A DNA stretch of 64,000 nt. Origin: Methylocella sp. (lineage in GTDB: Bacteria; Pseudomonadota; Alphaproteobacteria; Rhizobiales; Beijerinckiaceae). The notes beneath the pieces are model-generated. The model saw only the letters and a program-made list of their open reading frames with translations, did no database searches and had not been told where the DNA came from. This document shows positions 26,322-34,384 of the stretch, piece after piece (within the stretch, counting starts at the first letter, position 1; each line of letters begins with the position of its first letter). A program made the translations under genes and the position numbers. Location: contig JBBCGG010000001.1 of assembly GCA_037200525.1 (NCBI GenBank), positions 2,274,501 through 2,338,500 on the forward strand, read 5' to 3'.

Positions 26322-27200
26322 ATGACGCAAATAACTAAAATATCTGAGCTCGGAACCATGGGAGGCGAGCGCGCCGCGCTTGAAACAACGCCCACCCGTT
26401 ACGTCGAAGGCGGCGGGATCCGCTTCGCCTATCGCCAACTCGGGCCATCGACCGGAACGCCGCTGGTTCTGCTGCAGCACTTCTCGGGCAACATCGATGC
26501 GTGGGACCCCGCCGTCGTGAACGCCCTGGCCGCCGATCGTCCTATGATCGTTTTCGACAACGCCGGCGTCGGCCGCTCGACAGGCCAAACCCCCGACAAT
26601 GTCGCCGCGATGGCCCGCGATGCAGTCACCTTTATCAATCTGCTCGGCCTCTCCAAAGTCGACCTGCTGGGGTTTTCCCTCGGCGGCTTCGTCGCTCAGA
26701 TCATTGCCGCCGAGCACGGACCTCTGGTCCGCAAGGTGATCCTCGTCGGCACTGCTCCGAGAGGCGGCGAAGAGCATCTGCTGGCGGTGCTCCAGGAGGC
26801 TTTCTCACACACTGAGGCGCCGGATATCCGGCTGCCGCTGTTCTTCACAAGATCTTCCGCCAGCCAAGCGGCGGGTCTAGCGTTCCTGAAGCGGGCGAAG
26901 GCCCGCACCGAAGATCGCGACGCCGACAGCGGCAAGGCCGTGACCGATCCGCAGGCCAAGGCGCTGATCACCTGGTGCGCCACGCCCGATCCCGAGCACG
27001 CCATTCTGCGCGCGATCACGCAGCCCGTCCTTGTGGCCAGCGGCAGCAACGACACCATGCTGCCGGCGGATAACGCCTACGCGATGTTCAAAGCTCTGAG
27101 CAACGCTCAGCTCATCCTCTATCCCGACTCCGGGCACGGCGCTCTCTTTCAGCACCACGAGGCTTTCGTCAGCCATGTCCGGACCTTCTTGGACGCGTAG
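26322..27200 (+). CDS. Cytoplasmic alpha/beta hydrolase (non-haem peroxidase/epoxide hydrolase-like)
   Basis: 292 residues without a signal peptide. Motifs are LVLLQHFSGNIDAWD (oxyanion region), GFSLGGF (Ser119 nucleophile), SGSNDTMLP (catalytic Asp region) and DSGHGALFQH (catalytic His). The architecture is that of the large alpha/beta hydrolase family that includes cofactor-free haloperoxidases and esterases. The ATG at 26322 follows AAGGCGCAG weakly. It is followed 166 bases later by an exported hydrolase with a similar 5' region. Confidence 0.85.
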   Translation: MTQITKISELGTMGGERAALETTPTRYVEGGGIRFAYRQLGPSTGTPLVLLQHFSGNIDAWDPAVVNALAADRPMIVFDNAGVGRSTGQTPDNVAAMARDAVTFINLLGLSKVDLLGFSLGGFVAQIIAAEHGPLVRKVILVGTAPRGGEEHLLAVLQEAFSHTEAPDIRLPLFFTRSSASQAAGLAFLKRAKARTEDRDADSGKAVTDPQAKALITWCATPDPEHAILRAITQPVLVASGSNDTMLPADNAYAMFKALSNAQLILYPDSGHGALFQHHEAFVSHVRTFLDA

Positions 27201-27274
27201 GCGGCCGCGGCGCCGCGGTCGCCCGGCGCGGTTAAACCCCCTCGAACAAAGGATTAGCCGGACGATCCATCAGA

Positions 27275-27342
27275 ATCGGAAGGCCGCGGCCGCCAATGCT
27301 CTCCAAAGTCTATTTTTAACTCGTGGCATCGGCGTTGATGCC
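27275..27342. repeat. 68-bp upstream repeat, copy B
   Basis: Counterpart of 26197-26264, located before the exported hydrolase gene at 27367. Confidence 0.6.
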
Positions 27343-27366
27343 TTTCCAACTCAAGGACCCCCCAAA

Positions 27367-28095
27367 ATGAAACTTCTTCTCTCCGCGGTCGCCGCTTCCG
27401 TCTTTGCATTCGGCGCCAGCGCGATGGCCGCAGAAAAGCCTCCCATCGTCCTGGTCCATGGCGCCTTCGAAAACGCCCAGGTTTGGGGTCACGTCGCCGC
27501 CAAGCTTCAAGCTGATGGCTATAAGGTCGTGGCCGTCGATCTTCCGGGCCGTCCGGGCGCGCCCGCGGCGCCGGACAAGGTCAGCCTCGACCTCTACCGC
27601 GACACCGTGATCAAGGCGCTGCGCAAGTTCCATCGTCCCGCCGTCGTGGTCGGCCACAGCTTCGGCGGCATCGTCATCGCTGACGTTGCGCAAAAGGACC
27701 CAAGCAAGGTGAAGACCCTGGTGTTCGTCGCCGCCTACTTGCCGCAGGATGGCGACTCCCTCGTGTCGATGGCCAACAAGGATGCAGACGCCAAGATCGG
27801 CCCCCACCTGCAGATCGAGAAGGAAAAGGGCATCGCCTCCATCGAATACTCGGCCCGCGCCGATCTATTCGCCAATGGCGGTCCCGACGCGTTGCGAAAG
27901 GCGATCCCGGATCTGATTCTGGATGAGCCTCTTGCCCCGCTGGCTACCCCAGTGCACGTGACCGCCGCTCGCTTCGGCCGTGTGGACAAGGTCTACGTGC
28001 ACACCGCGATAGAGTACACCCTACCGACCGGCCACACGCCGTTCCTCACCGACCCAGACGGTCTGGCCAACGCGATCGAGGCTGCCGCGAAATAA
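27367..28095 (+). CDS. Exported alpha/beta hydrolase, paralogue 2
   Basis: 242 residues beginning with a signal peptide (MKLLLSAVAASVFAFGASAM, cleavage AMA-AE). The domain shows IVLVHGAFENAQVW, the nucleophile elbow GHSFGGI (Ser98), LVFVAAYLPQDGDS and the C-terminal His in PTGHTPFL. The ATG at 27367 starts the signal peptide, so the longer upstream frame is ignored. Together with paralogues at 22508 and 30040 it makes a set of three exported hydrolases of one family within 8.5 kb. A hairpin follows the stop. Confidence 0.87.
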   Translation: MKLLLSAVAASVFAFGASAMAAEKPPIVLVHGAFENAQVWGHVAAKLQADGYKVVAVDLPGRPGAPAAPDKVSLDLYRDTVIKALRKFHRPAVVVGHSFGGIVIADVAQKDPSKVKTLVFVAAYLPQDGDSLVSMANKDADAKIGPHLQIEKEKGIASIEYSARADLFANGGPDALRKAIPDLILDEPLAPLATPVHVTAARFGRVDKVYVHTAIEYTLPTGHTPFLTDPDGLANAIEAAAK

Positions 28096-28126
28096 ACGGT
28101 TCACGATCGGTCTAAGACGCAAGGGC

Positions 28127-28150
28127 AGGGCGGCCTCGCCGCTCCGCCCT
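28127..28150 (+). terminator. Hairpin after exported hydrolase 2
   Basis: AGGGCGG and CCGCCCT form a 7-bp stem around a ten-base loop, 32 bases after the stop codon. No clear T tract. Confidence 0.4.
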
Positions 28151-28344
28151 CGCTATCGAGTGCGCATACAGGCCTGCTTTTGGGGATTCGCGCAGCAAGA
28201 AATGAGAAATTCAGAGCCGTTGGCGCAGAGCAGGCGTCGCTTAATTCCATCATCATATTGGTCGTACGCGCCGAAGCCTCTGACAGGATCTCTCGGCCCT
28301 TGTGGTCGTAAACGGCCGTCAGGTTGGACGGACGGGATCAGGAC

Positions 28345-29079
28345 ATGAACGAAGAAAGCGAGCAGTCGAGGCATATTCTTGTTATCGATGACGATGCCGC
28401 TATGCGCCAGATGATCGTCACTTATCTCGAAGAGAATTATATGAATGCCGTTCCGTGCTCGGGACGGGGGGATATGGTTCGTCAATTCGCGCGGAAGGAA
28501 CCGAGCTTAGTGATCCTTAATTTAGTGCTCGGTCGAGAGGACGGACTCGAGTTGCTGCGCGAGATTAAATCTAACTCCAAGATCCCCGTGATCATCGTTA
28601 CCGGTCAACGCTCGAGCGCAATTGATCCGGCAGTCGGATTGGAGCTGGGCGCCGACGATTATCTAACCAAGCCTTTCAGTCTTCGCGAACTTTTGGCGCG
28701 CATCCGCGCCGTGCTGCGCCGTGGGCCAATCGAGCAAACGACGCCTGACGAGGATCGGGCTCGAGGGCGCTGCCGATTTTGCGGCTGGCGACTCGATTTG
28801 CGCACGCGACAGCTGGTTGATCCCAACGATGTTCCAGTCTCGCTTACAAAGGCTGAGTATTCCTTGCTCGACGCGTTCCTCCACGCGCCGCAGCGACCGC
28901 TCTCCCGCGAGTATCTCCTCCACGCGACGCGCATGCATGACGATGTCTTCGACCGGACGATTGACGTGCGTGTCCAGCGGCTGCGGCGCAAATTGGAGAT
29001 CGATCCAAGCTCACCTGCCGTCATTCAGACCCAGCGCGGAGTCGGCTCTGTTTTTACGCCGGAGGTTGAATGGCTCTGA
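28345..29079 (+). CDS. OmpR-type response regulator lacking the phospho-acceptor Asp
   Basis: 244 residues: receiver domain (about 9-125), then a winged-helix DNA-binding domain (about 145-240, with LTKAEYSLLDAFLHAPQRPL and DVRVQRLRRKLE). The acidic pocket IDDD (15-18) and the conserved Lys (LTKPFS) are present, but the residue where Asp is phosphorylated is Asn59 (LVILNLVLGRED; codon AAT). No histidine kinase gene lies nearby. The protein may therefore act without phosphorylation, as in other atypical regulators, or be locked in one state. The ATG at 28345 is chosen as the first Met shortly before the domain. Confidence 0.87.
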   Translation: MNEESEQSRHILVIDDDAAMRQMIVTYLEENYMNAVPCSGRGDMVRQFARKEPSLVILNLVLGREDGLELLREIKSNSKIPVIIVTGQRSSAIDPAVGLELGADDYLTKPFSLRELLARIRAVLRRGPIEQTTPDEDRARGRCRFCGWRLDLRTRQLVDPNDVPVSLTKAEYSLLDAFLHAPQRPLSREYLLHATRMHDDVFDRTIDVRVQRLRRKLEIDPSSPAVIQTQRGVGSVFTPEVEWL

Positions 29080-29223
29080 TCCGCTCGAAAATAATTGGCG
29101 GCGCGTGACCTTGCTCGCCGCCGGCTCCTCAATCATTGTAGGCTTGTTGGATGACGGGCTATCACTTAGACCAAAGGATTGGTGGGGGCAGGTTTTAAGC
29201 CGCGTTCAGAATCATGGAGAGTG

Positions 29224-29805
29224 ATGATGTCGGGAAGAGTCTTTGGCGCAGTCGCTCTGCTTTGCGCGAGTGTGGCGTTGGGAGGCGCCGCCATGAGTGG
29301 CGCACCGGAGGACCTTGGGGTCTCGACCGCTCCCGTCGTGATGGATCATATTACAATTGAAACGTCCACGCCCTATCGACTCGTGACATCTCGGCTCAAT
29401 GCCGAGGTCAGGCGCTTCTACAACAGCTATCGTGAACTCCTCAAGGAAAACAAGATTGACGAGCTTCGCGCGAAGCTGACGGAGGGCCTCGAGCCAGATG
29501 GTTTCATGATCCACTTCGTAGCGGAACAGGGCGGTTTGCTGGCGCTGGAAGGAGGACGGCAACAGGGGAACGTCTACTATCTCGGCAACGTCGTCGCCGC
29601 CGCCCAAATGACGAAGCTGAATTTTAGCGCCGCGCTCTACGCTCCTCTGCGGCTTAATGTATATGAAAACGCGCATGGCGGGACGACCTTTGAATACGAT
29701 AAGCCCTCAATGCGGTTTGGGCAGTTTCACAATGCCGATATCGACAAGGTCGCCCAGAGCCTCGATGACCATATGCTGCGTCTGATCAAGAAGGTGAGCG
29801 CGTGA
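29224..29805 (+). CDS. Exported DUF302 family protein, paralogue 1
   Basis: 193 residues. A signal peptide (MMSGRVFGAVALLCASVALGGAAM) is followed by a DUF302-type domain with the family signature YYLGNVVAAAQMTKLNF then APLRLNVYE and TFEYDKPSMRFGQF. A GGAGAG lies just before the ATG pair at 29224/29227. DUF302 proteins are small alpha/beta proteins of unknown function, sometimes associated with sulfur or redox metabolism. A cytoplasmic relative lies at 51236-51739. It follows the atypical response regulator by 144 bases on the same strand. Confidence 0.78.
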   Translation: MMSGRVFGAVALLCASVALGGAAMSGAPEDLGVSTAPVVMDHITIETSTPYRLVTSRLNAEVRRFYNSYRELLKENKIDELRAKLTEGLEPDGFMIHFVAEQGGLLALEGGRQQGNVYYLGNVVAAAQMTKLNFSAALYAPLRLNVYENAHGGTTFEYDKPSMRFGQFHNADIDKVAQSLDDHMLRLIKKVSA

Positions 29806-30039
29806 GGCGTTTCCAATCTTGAGCGCGGGATCACATCGGTTATGTTGAACAAAACTAATCGCAAATTTCTTCTCCCTTCGACGCCAACAAGCGCGGCGTT
29901 CGCGGCGCCACGGTTCGCTGCGCGCCGGCCGCCGAGAGGCGGTGAAGGGGAAGGGGACTTCAACATCGACATTCGGTGCGCCGTTTGTGTTTGCGCCGGG
30001 CAGATTCTGCCGCACACCCTCACGATCGAAAGAAGATAG

Positions 30040-30819
30040 ATGATGATGATGATGAATAGACGTATTTTTTTGGCCGCGATGATGGCCGGCGCCGCCGCCT
30101 CGCTGATTTCTACCCGGGGCATGGCCGAAATCCCCGCTCCGCCGAAGGCGCGCAACGTCGTCCTCGTGCATGGACTGTTCGCCGATGGATCCAGCTGGGC
30201 CGAGGTGATCGCGCGATTGCAGGCGGCAGGCCTTAATGCCACGGCCGTGCAAAACCCTCTGACGACGCTGCCTGAAGCGGTAGCATCCGCGGAGCGCGTG
30301 CTGGCGCGACAGGACGGCCCGACGGTTTTGGTCGGACATTCCTTCTCGGGAATGATCGTGACGGAGGCCGGCATGCATCCAAACGTCTCGGCTCTTGTCT
30401 ATGTGGCGGCGAGGGCGCCGGATGCGGGCGAGGACTACGGGGCGTTGGCCAAGACATTTCCGACGCCGCCTGCATCCGCCGGCGTCATCTTCGACGGTGA
30501 CGAGGGGCGCCTCAGCGAGGCCGCCTTTTTGCGCGATTTCGCCGGCGACCTGCCGGAAGCGAAGGCGAAGGTGCTCTATGCCGTCCAGGAACCGTTCCAA
30601 AAGGCTCTGCTCACAGGCAGGACCACGCAGGCGGCCTGGCGGTCGAAGCCAAGTTTCTATGCCGTTTCGACGGAAGACCGGACGATCAATCCCGATCTCG
30701 AACGCTTCATGGCCAAACGCATGGGAGCCAAGACCATCGAACTGAAATCAAGCCATCTCTCGCTGATCTCACATCCCGACGAGATTACCCAGCTGATCCT
30801 GGAAGCCGCCGGACATTGA
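30040..30819 (+). CDS. Exported alpha/beta hydrolase, paralogue 3, with an (ATG)5 start
   Basis: The gene begins with five consecutive ATG codons (30040-30054), so the true start is ambiguous by up to four residues. The signal peptide follows (NRRIFLAAMMAGAAASLIS, with an Arg pair that could also serve Tat export). Motifs: VVLVHGLFADGSSW, the nucleophile elbow GHSFSGM (Ser101 counted from 30040), ALVYVAARAPDAG and the C-terminal His in SSHLSLI. It is closest in layout to paralogue 1. The AGAAGA before the repeat is a modest ribosome site. Confidence 0.86.
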   Translation: MMMMMNRRIFLAAMMAGAAASLISTRGMAEIPAPPKARNVVLVHGLFADGSSWAEVIARLQAAGLNATAVQNPLTTLPEAVASAERVLARQDGPTVLVGHSFSGMIVTEAGMHPNVSALVYVAARAPDAGEDYGALAKTFPTPPASAGVIFDGDEGRLSEAAFLRDFAGDLPEAKAKVLYAVQEPFQKALLTGRTTQAAWRSKPSFYAVSTEDRTINPDLERFMAKRMGAKTIELKSSHLSLISHPDEITQLILEAAGH

Positions 30820-31109
30820 AACTAGCGACGCGGCCGGGGACCACAAAGGCGCGCAGGTATGGCGCGCCGGCCGGAATCAATCTCCTCAACGATGCTCGCC
30901 GTCTAGCCCACATAAACACGGCGGCGCAACGTTGGGGCGCGGCGCGAGGGATCGAAGATCTAGCCAATGCGACCAATGATCTCGCGAAGCAAGCGGGTGA
31001 CGGATCGGTTCAATATCAGGACTTTGAGGAAATCCTCGGCCTGTTGCACGCGGGCGGCTTTTTTGACAGAGACAAAGGCGAGGGAGGCGCGCATGTCGCG
31101 CCTCCCTGA
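30816..31109 (+). CDS. Possible small protein downstream of hydrolase 3
   Basis: A 97-codon frame opens with TTG overlapping the hydrolase stop (TTGA). The product is soluble and helix-prone (LNDARRLAHINTAAQRW, LANATNDLAKQAG). Its last codons lie within the hairpin at 31081-31107 and no family is recognised. It could be a coupled gene or simply an open frame in GC-rich DNA. Confidence 0.22.
   Translation: MKLATRPGTTKARRYGAPAGINLLNDARRLAHINTAAQRWGAARGIEDLANATNDLAKQAGDGSVQYQDFEEILGLLHAGGFFDRDKGEGGAHVAPP
31081..31107. terminator. Bidirectional hairpin between convergent genes
   Basis: AGGGAGGCGCG and CGCGCCTCCCT form a perfect 11-bp stem with the loop CATGT, between the plus-strand hydrolase region and the minus-strand amidotransferase-like gene. 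Confidence 0.6.
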
Positions 31110-31124
31110 CGTCATTGGGCCTGA

Positions 31125-31814
31125 CTATTTCCCGTTCTTTTTCAGCGCATCAATCAGAAGCTTCGCGGCCGGGCCGGACGAGGCCGGATTCTGGCCAGTG
31201 ATCAGCTGGCCGTCGGCGGCTGTGTGAACGCCCCAGTTCTTGACCTTGGAAAAAGTGGCGCCGAGCCTCATCAGTTCGTCCTCGACAAGGAAGGGCACAA
31301 CTTTCGTCAATGCTACCTCGTCTTCCTCGCCATTGGTGAAGCCGGTCACGGTCTTGCCCGCGACGAGCAGCTTGCCGTCCGGGGTCTTGACATGACGCAG
31401 CGCGCCGGAAGAGTGGCAGACCACCGCGAAGGTCTTGCCCGCGGCCAGGAAGGATTCGAGCAGCTTGATTGAGTTTTTGTCTTCGGCGAGATCCCACATC
31501 GGCCCATGACCGCCAGGGTAGAAGACGGTATCGTAGTCCTCCTGCTTGACGCTATCGAGGCGCACTGTTCTGTCGAGCTGGGCTTCGGCGTCGGCGTCCT
31601 TCTCGAACCGGCGGGTGATGTCGGTCTGGAAATTCGGCTCGTTGCTCTTGGGATCTAGCGGCGGACGGCCGCCCTTGGGCGATGCAAGGGTGATCTGGGC
31701 GCCGGCATCCTTGAAGACATAGTAAGGCGCCGCCAATTCCTCCAGCCAGAAACCGGTCTTGCGCCCCGTATTGCCGAGCTGGTCATGGGAGGTAAGAACC
31801 ATCAGGACCTTCAT
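31125..31814 (-). CDS. DJ-1/PfpI-family class I glutamine amidotransferase-like protein
   Basis: 229 residues covering the whole single-domain fold. The nucleophile elbow AVVCHSSGAL places the reactive Cys at 133, and the Glu at residue 25-26 (FWLEELAAPYY) is the conserved acid of the DJ-1 group. FYPGGHGPMWDL and the C-terminal TGQNPASS region match the ThiJ/HchA-like class, known as glyoxalase III or deglycase-type stress proteins acting on reactive aldehydes. It is cytoplasmic, with no signal peptide. The start has GGAG (AAAGGAGCGC) upstream. Confidence 0.88.
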   Translation of the reverse strand: MKVLMVLTSHDQLGNTGRKTGFWLEELAAPYYVFKDAGAQITLASPKGGRPPLDPKSNEPNFQTDITRRFEKDADAEAQLDRTVRLDSVKQEDYDTVFYPGGHGPMWDLAEDKNSIKLLESFLAAGKTFAVVCHSSGALRHVKTPDGKLLVAGKTVTGFTNGEEDEVALTKVVPFLVEDELMRLGATFSKVKNWGVHTAADGQLITGQNPASSGPAAKLLIDALKKNGK

Positions 31815-32329
31815 AATGCGCTCCTTTCCGTAGTCGTTGCAGAGTGACTCGGGTGATTATGCTAGTCGCCTGTAGGGTCGTGGTCGGAAGGCGCAGACGC
31901 TCGATTTGATTTGGGAGCCGCGTTTCCGGCCTCGCCCGAGCTGTTGCCGTCACAATGATGCGTGTCTTCTCGGCCAACGGCCTCGTGGCCTTGGACCCGA
32001 TCCCCGAGTGCGGCCGGCGAGATGGGCTCTTCGCTCAGGGCTTCATTTCTAGGGCCCTCCCCAGACGATATCAAGGTCGAGCGGCTCCAATTGCGGCGGC
32101 GCATTTGGCTCGGGCGGGATCTTTGACGTCGCCGTCGCTTTTGACGAAGCTGACTACGTTTCGTGCGGCGGCGGTCGAACCTGTGCGAATTATCTGCTTT
32201 CCGGCAGCGCAATTTGGTGCTGCGATGATAGCTACAGGCGCGAAGCGGCCTAAGGTGAAAAGCGGCCATTTCCCAATTTTGGCCTCTCGGCAGCTACAAC
32301 ATTGACGGCGATGGTCAAGGAGATCTGAT
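31815..32329. other. Gap without a recognisable gene
   Basis: Long open frames exist on both strands (for example 31862-32269 minus, 31955-32305 plus), but their products are low-complexity Arg-rich or lack any family likeness. The region carries the promoters of the genes on either side. Confidence 0.4.
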
Positions 32330-32710
32330 ATGGAAGATCGAGAGATTCGAGCGGATCTGGACCGCCACTGGGCCGCCTCCGACGCGAACGACTTCGAAGA
32401 GGAGCATCAGATTTACCGAGAGGATGCGGTGCTCGAATATCCTCAATCGGGCGAGCGCATCCGCGGGCGGCGGAAAATACAGTCGTCTCGCGCAGCGCAG
32501 CCGAACCGGAAGCGCTTCACAGTGAGGCGGATAATCGGCGCGGGCGACCTTTGGGTCACTGAATATATTCTAACCTATGATGGGCGGCCGTCTTACACCG
32601 TGAGCATCATGGAGTTCCTCGATGGGAAGGTCGCCCGCGAGACCCAGTATTTCGGCGATCCGTTCGAACCGGGGCCTTCGCGCGCGCAATGGGTCGAGCG
32701 GATGCTTTGA
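32330..32710 (+). CDS. NTF2-like (SnoaL-type) small protein
   Basis: 126 residues with the cone-shaped NTF2/SnoaL layout: an N-terminal helix (REIRADLDRHWAASDAND), the YREDAVLEYPQSGERIRGR segment, and paired strands ending SIMEFLDGKVARETQYFGDPFEP. AAGGAG sits nine bases before the ATG. Such proteins bind small ligands or catalyse isomerisation; several are annotated as ketosteroid isomerase-like. It overlaps or abuts the DNA glycosylase gene, suggesting co-transcription. Confidence 0.8.
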   Translation: MEDREIRADLDRHWAASDANDFEEEHQIYREDAVLEYPQSGERIRGRRKIQSSRAAQPNRKRFTVRRIIGAGDLWVTEYILTYDGRPSYTVSIMEFLDGKVARETQYFGDPFEPGPSRAQWVERML

Positions 32711-33324
32711 AGCCTCGGCGCCGTAATGATGGCCATCTGCCGCTCGCTCGCTCCGATCTGCCGATCGATACGGCGTCCCTCGCCCGCTATCTCATTGGCA
32801 AGACGTTGGTGCGGGAGTTGCCTGAAGGCATCGTCAGCGGTCGCATTGTTGAGACCGAGGCTTATGTCGTCGGCGACGCCGCCGGGCACGCCTACCGGGG
32901 GATGACACAGCGTAATCACTCGCTGTTTCTCGAGCGCGGACACGCCTATATTTATTTCGCCTATGGCAGCTCATACATGGTGAATGTTTCGAGCGAGACG
33001 CCCGGGATCGGAGCCGGCGTCCTGATCAGGGCGCTCGAGCCGCTCGAAGGCATTCCGATCATGCAGCTAAATCGCGGCATCGAGCGCTTGCGAGACTTGG
33101 CGCGAGGACCAGGAAGGCTCGCTGCCGCGTTGCGGGTTGATCGTCGGCTTGACGGGCTCGATCTTTGTCAGGCCGGTCCGCTGTGGCTGGGACGCGATGA
33201 TCACGAACCCGGCGAAATCGGGCAAAGCATCAGGATCGGCATTTCGCGGGATGCAAACCGACTCCTGCGATTTTATCTTCGGAACAGTCCGTTCGTCAGC
33301 GGTCCAAGATCGCTCAAGGAATAA
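32689..33324 (+). CDS. 3-methyladenine DNA glycosylase (AAG/MPG family)
   Basis: About 205-211 residues. The alkyladenine glycosylase family is recognised by LARYLIGKTLVRE, the catalytic-Glu motif GRIVETEAYVVGD, HAYRGMTQRN and ERGHAYIYFAYGSSYMVNV. It removes alkylated or deaminated purines as the first step of base excision repair. The start is unsettled: ATG at 32689 overlaps the previous gene by 22 bases, while TTG at 32707 would give a TTGA overlap with its stop. Neither has a strong Shine-Dalgarno. Confidence 0.9.
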   Translation: MGRADALKPRRRNDGHLPLARSDLPIDTASLARYLIGKTLVRELPEGIVSGRIVETEAYVVGDAAGHAYRGMTQRNHSLFLERGHAYIYFAYGSSYMVNVSSETPGIGAGVLIRALEPLEGIPIMQLNRGIERLRDLARGPGRLAAALRVDRRLDGLDLCQAGPLWLGRDDHEPGEIGQSIRIGISRDANRLLRFYLRNSPFVSGPRSLKE

Positions 33325-33448
33325 GAGACTGTTACAGTCGCCCTCGTCCTTTTTTTGGAGGAGAGTGAGGACCCGGAGCCCGTTTCCTACGCAGACGCCC
33401 CCGTCCTACTGCACGAACTCCTCCGCCGCATACGAATGCGGTGGCCGC

Positions 33449-34333
33449 TCAGGATGCCAGGGGATAGTGCAACTCGAAAGCCGCCCTGTTCGCGTTGATA
33501 AAATCCTCGATCGTCATCAACGGCTGACCAATGATCTTCGCACCAATGCTGTCGATGCCTGCGAGGAGTCCCTCCTGCTGATCGATCGTCACGGCCTCGA
33601 AGTGCTTGCGCATCGCCGACGCATCCTGAAGGCCGAGCAGTTCAAGAAACGTCGATACGGTGGCATGCTCGTAGGGCAGGTCCTTGCCGAGGACGCGACC
33701 CACCTCCGCTGCGAGCTCCTCATGGCTATATTCAACCGGTCCGTGCAGCGCATAGGCGTTGCCCGCGTGGCTTTCCGGCTTTTCGAGGATGCCGACGATA
33801 ATCCGCGCACTGTCGGCCGCGGCGAGCGGAGCAAAGCGGCTCTCCTTGCCAAAGGGCATCACGTAGCGGCCATAACGGATCTGGGGCGCGATGTAGAGCA
33901 GCCATTCCGCGAAGAAGGTGATCCGCAGATGGGTAGAGGGCACGCCCGACCAATTGAAGATCTGTTCCGAGAGCCAATGGTTCTGGGTCGCTTTGCTTCT
34001 TGCGAATGGGCGCGACTGCTTATGCGACATGTTCACGAGAAGCTCGACGCCTTGCTCTTTGGCCGCTTGGGCGAAGATAACAGCCGCCTCCACCAGCCCC
34101 CTGGCGAGGGGGTAGCAGAAATACGCACGCTGGACGCCCTCCATGGCTATGCGGACGTCGCGCAGGCTCGACAGATCGCCGAGCGCCACATGCGCGCCGA
34201 GATTCCGAAGCCGCTGAGCGCGCTCGTCGTCCCGGTGCGCGAGCGCTTTGACCTGAAAGCCGCGCTCCAACAAGAGCTTTACCGTCGGCCTGCCAGTGTC
34301 GCCGGTCGCGCCGGAAACCAAGATCGTCGTCAT
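33449..34333 (-). CDS. NmrA-type NAD(P)-binding protein (quinone reductase/azoreductase-like)
   Basis: 294 residues with the Rossmann signature ILVSGATGDTGRPTV at the N-terminus and the NmrA layout (VKALAHRDDERA, HVALGDLSSL, and later IDSIGAKIIGQP, TIEDFINAN). Family members are atypical short-chain dehydrogenases that sense NADPH or reduce quinones. The ATG at 34333 is preferred, with GGGATG spacing upstream. It lies 51 bases downstream of the flavin reductase gene on the same strand, forming a likely two-gene operon divergent from a TetR gene. Confidence 0.85.
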   Translation of the reverse strand: MTTILVSGATGDTGRPTVKLLLERGFQVKALAHRDDERAQRLRNLGAHVALGDLSSLRDVRIAMEGVQRAYFCYPLARGLVEAAVIFAQAAKEQGVELLVNMSHKQSRPFARSKATQNHWLSEQIFNWSGVPSTHLRITFFAEWLLYIAPQIRYGRYVMPFGKESRFAPLAAADSARIIVGILEKPESHAGNAYALHGPVEYSHEELAAEVGRVLGKDLPYEHATVSTFLELLGLQDASAMRKHFEAVTIDQQEGLLAGIDSIGAKIIGQPLMTIEDFINANRAAFELHYPLAS

Positions 34334-34384
34334 TGCCGCATCCCTGAGAGGTCTGTCTGAAGGCGTCAATCGCAGTGGCGCCTA

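Noticed and set aside
31862-32305. Overlapping open frames on both strands
   Set aside because: Products are Arg-rich or featureless with no conserved pattern; typical of GC-rich non-coding DNA.
33137-34360. 407-codon open frame on the plus strand
   Set aside because: It overlaps the end of the DNA glycosylase gene in another frame and then runs antisense to the clear NmrA-type gene.
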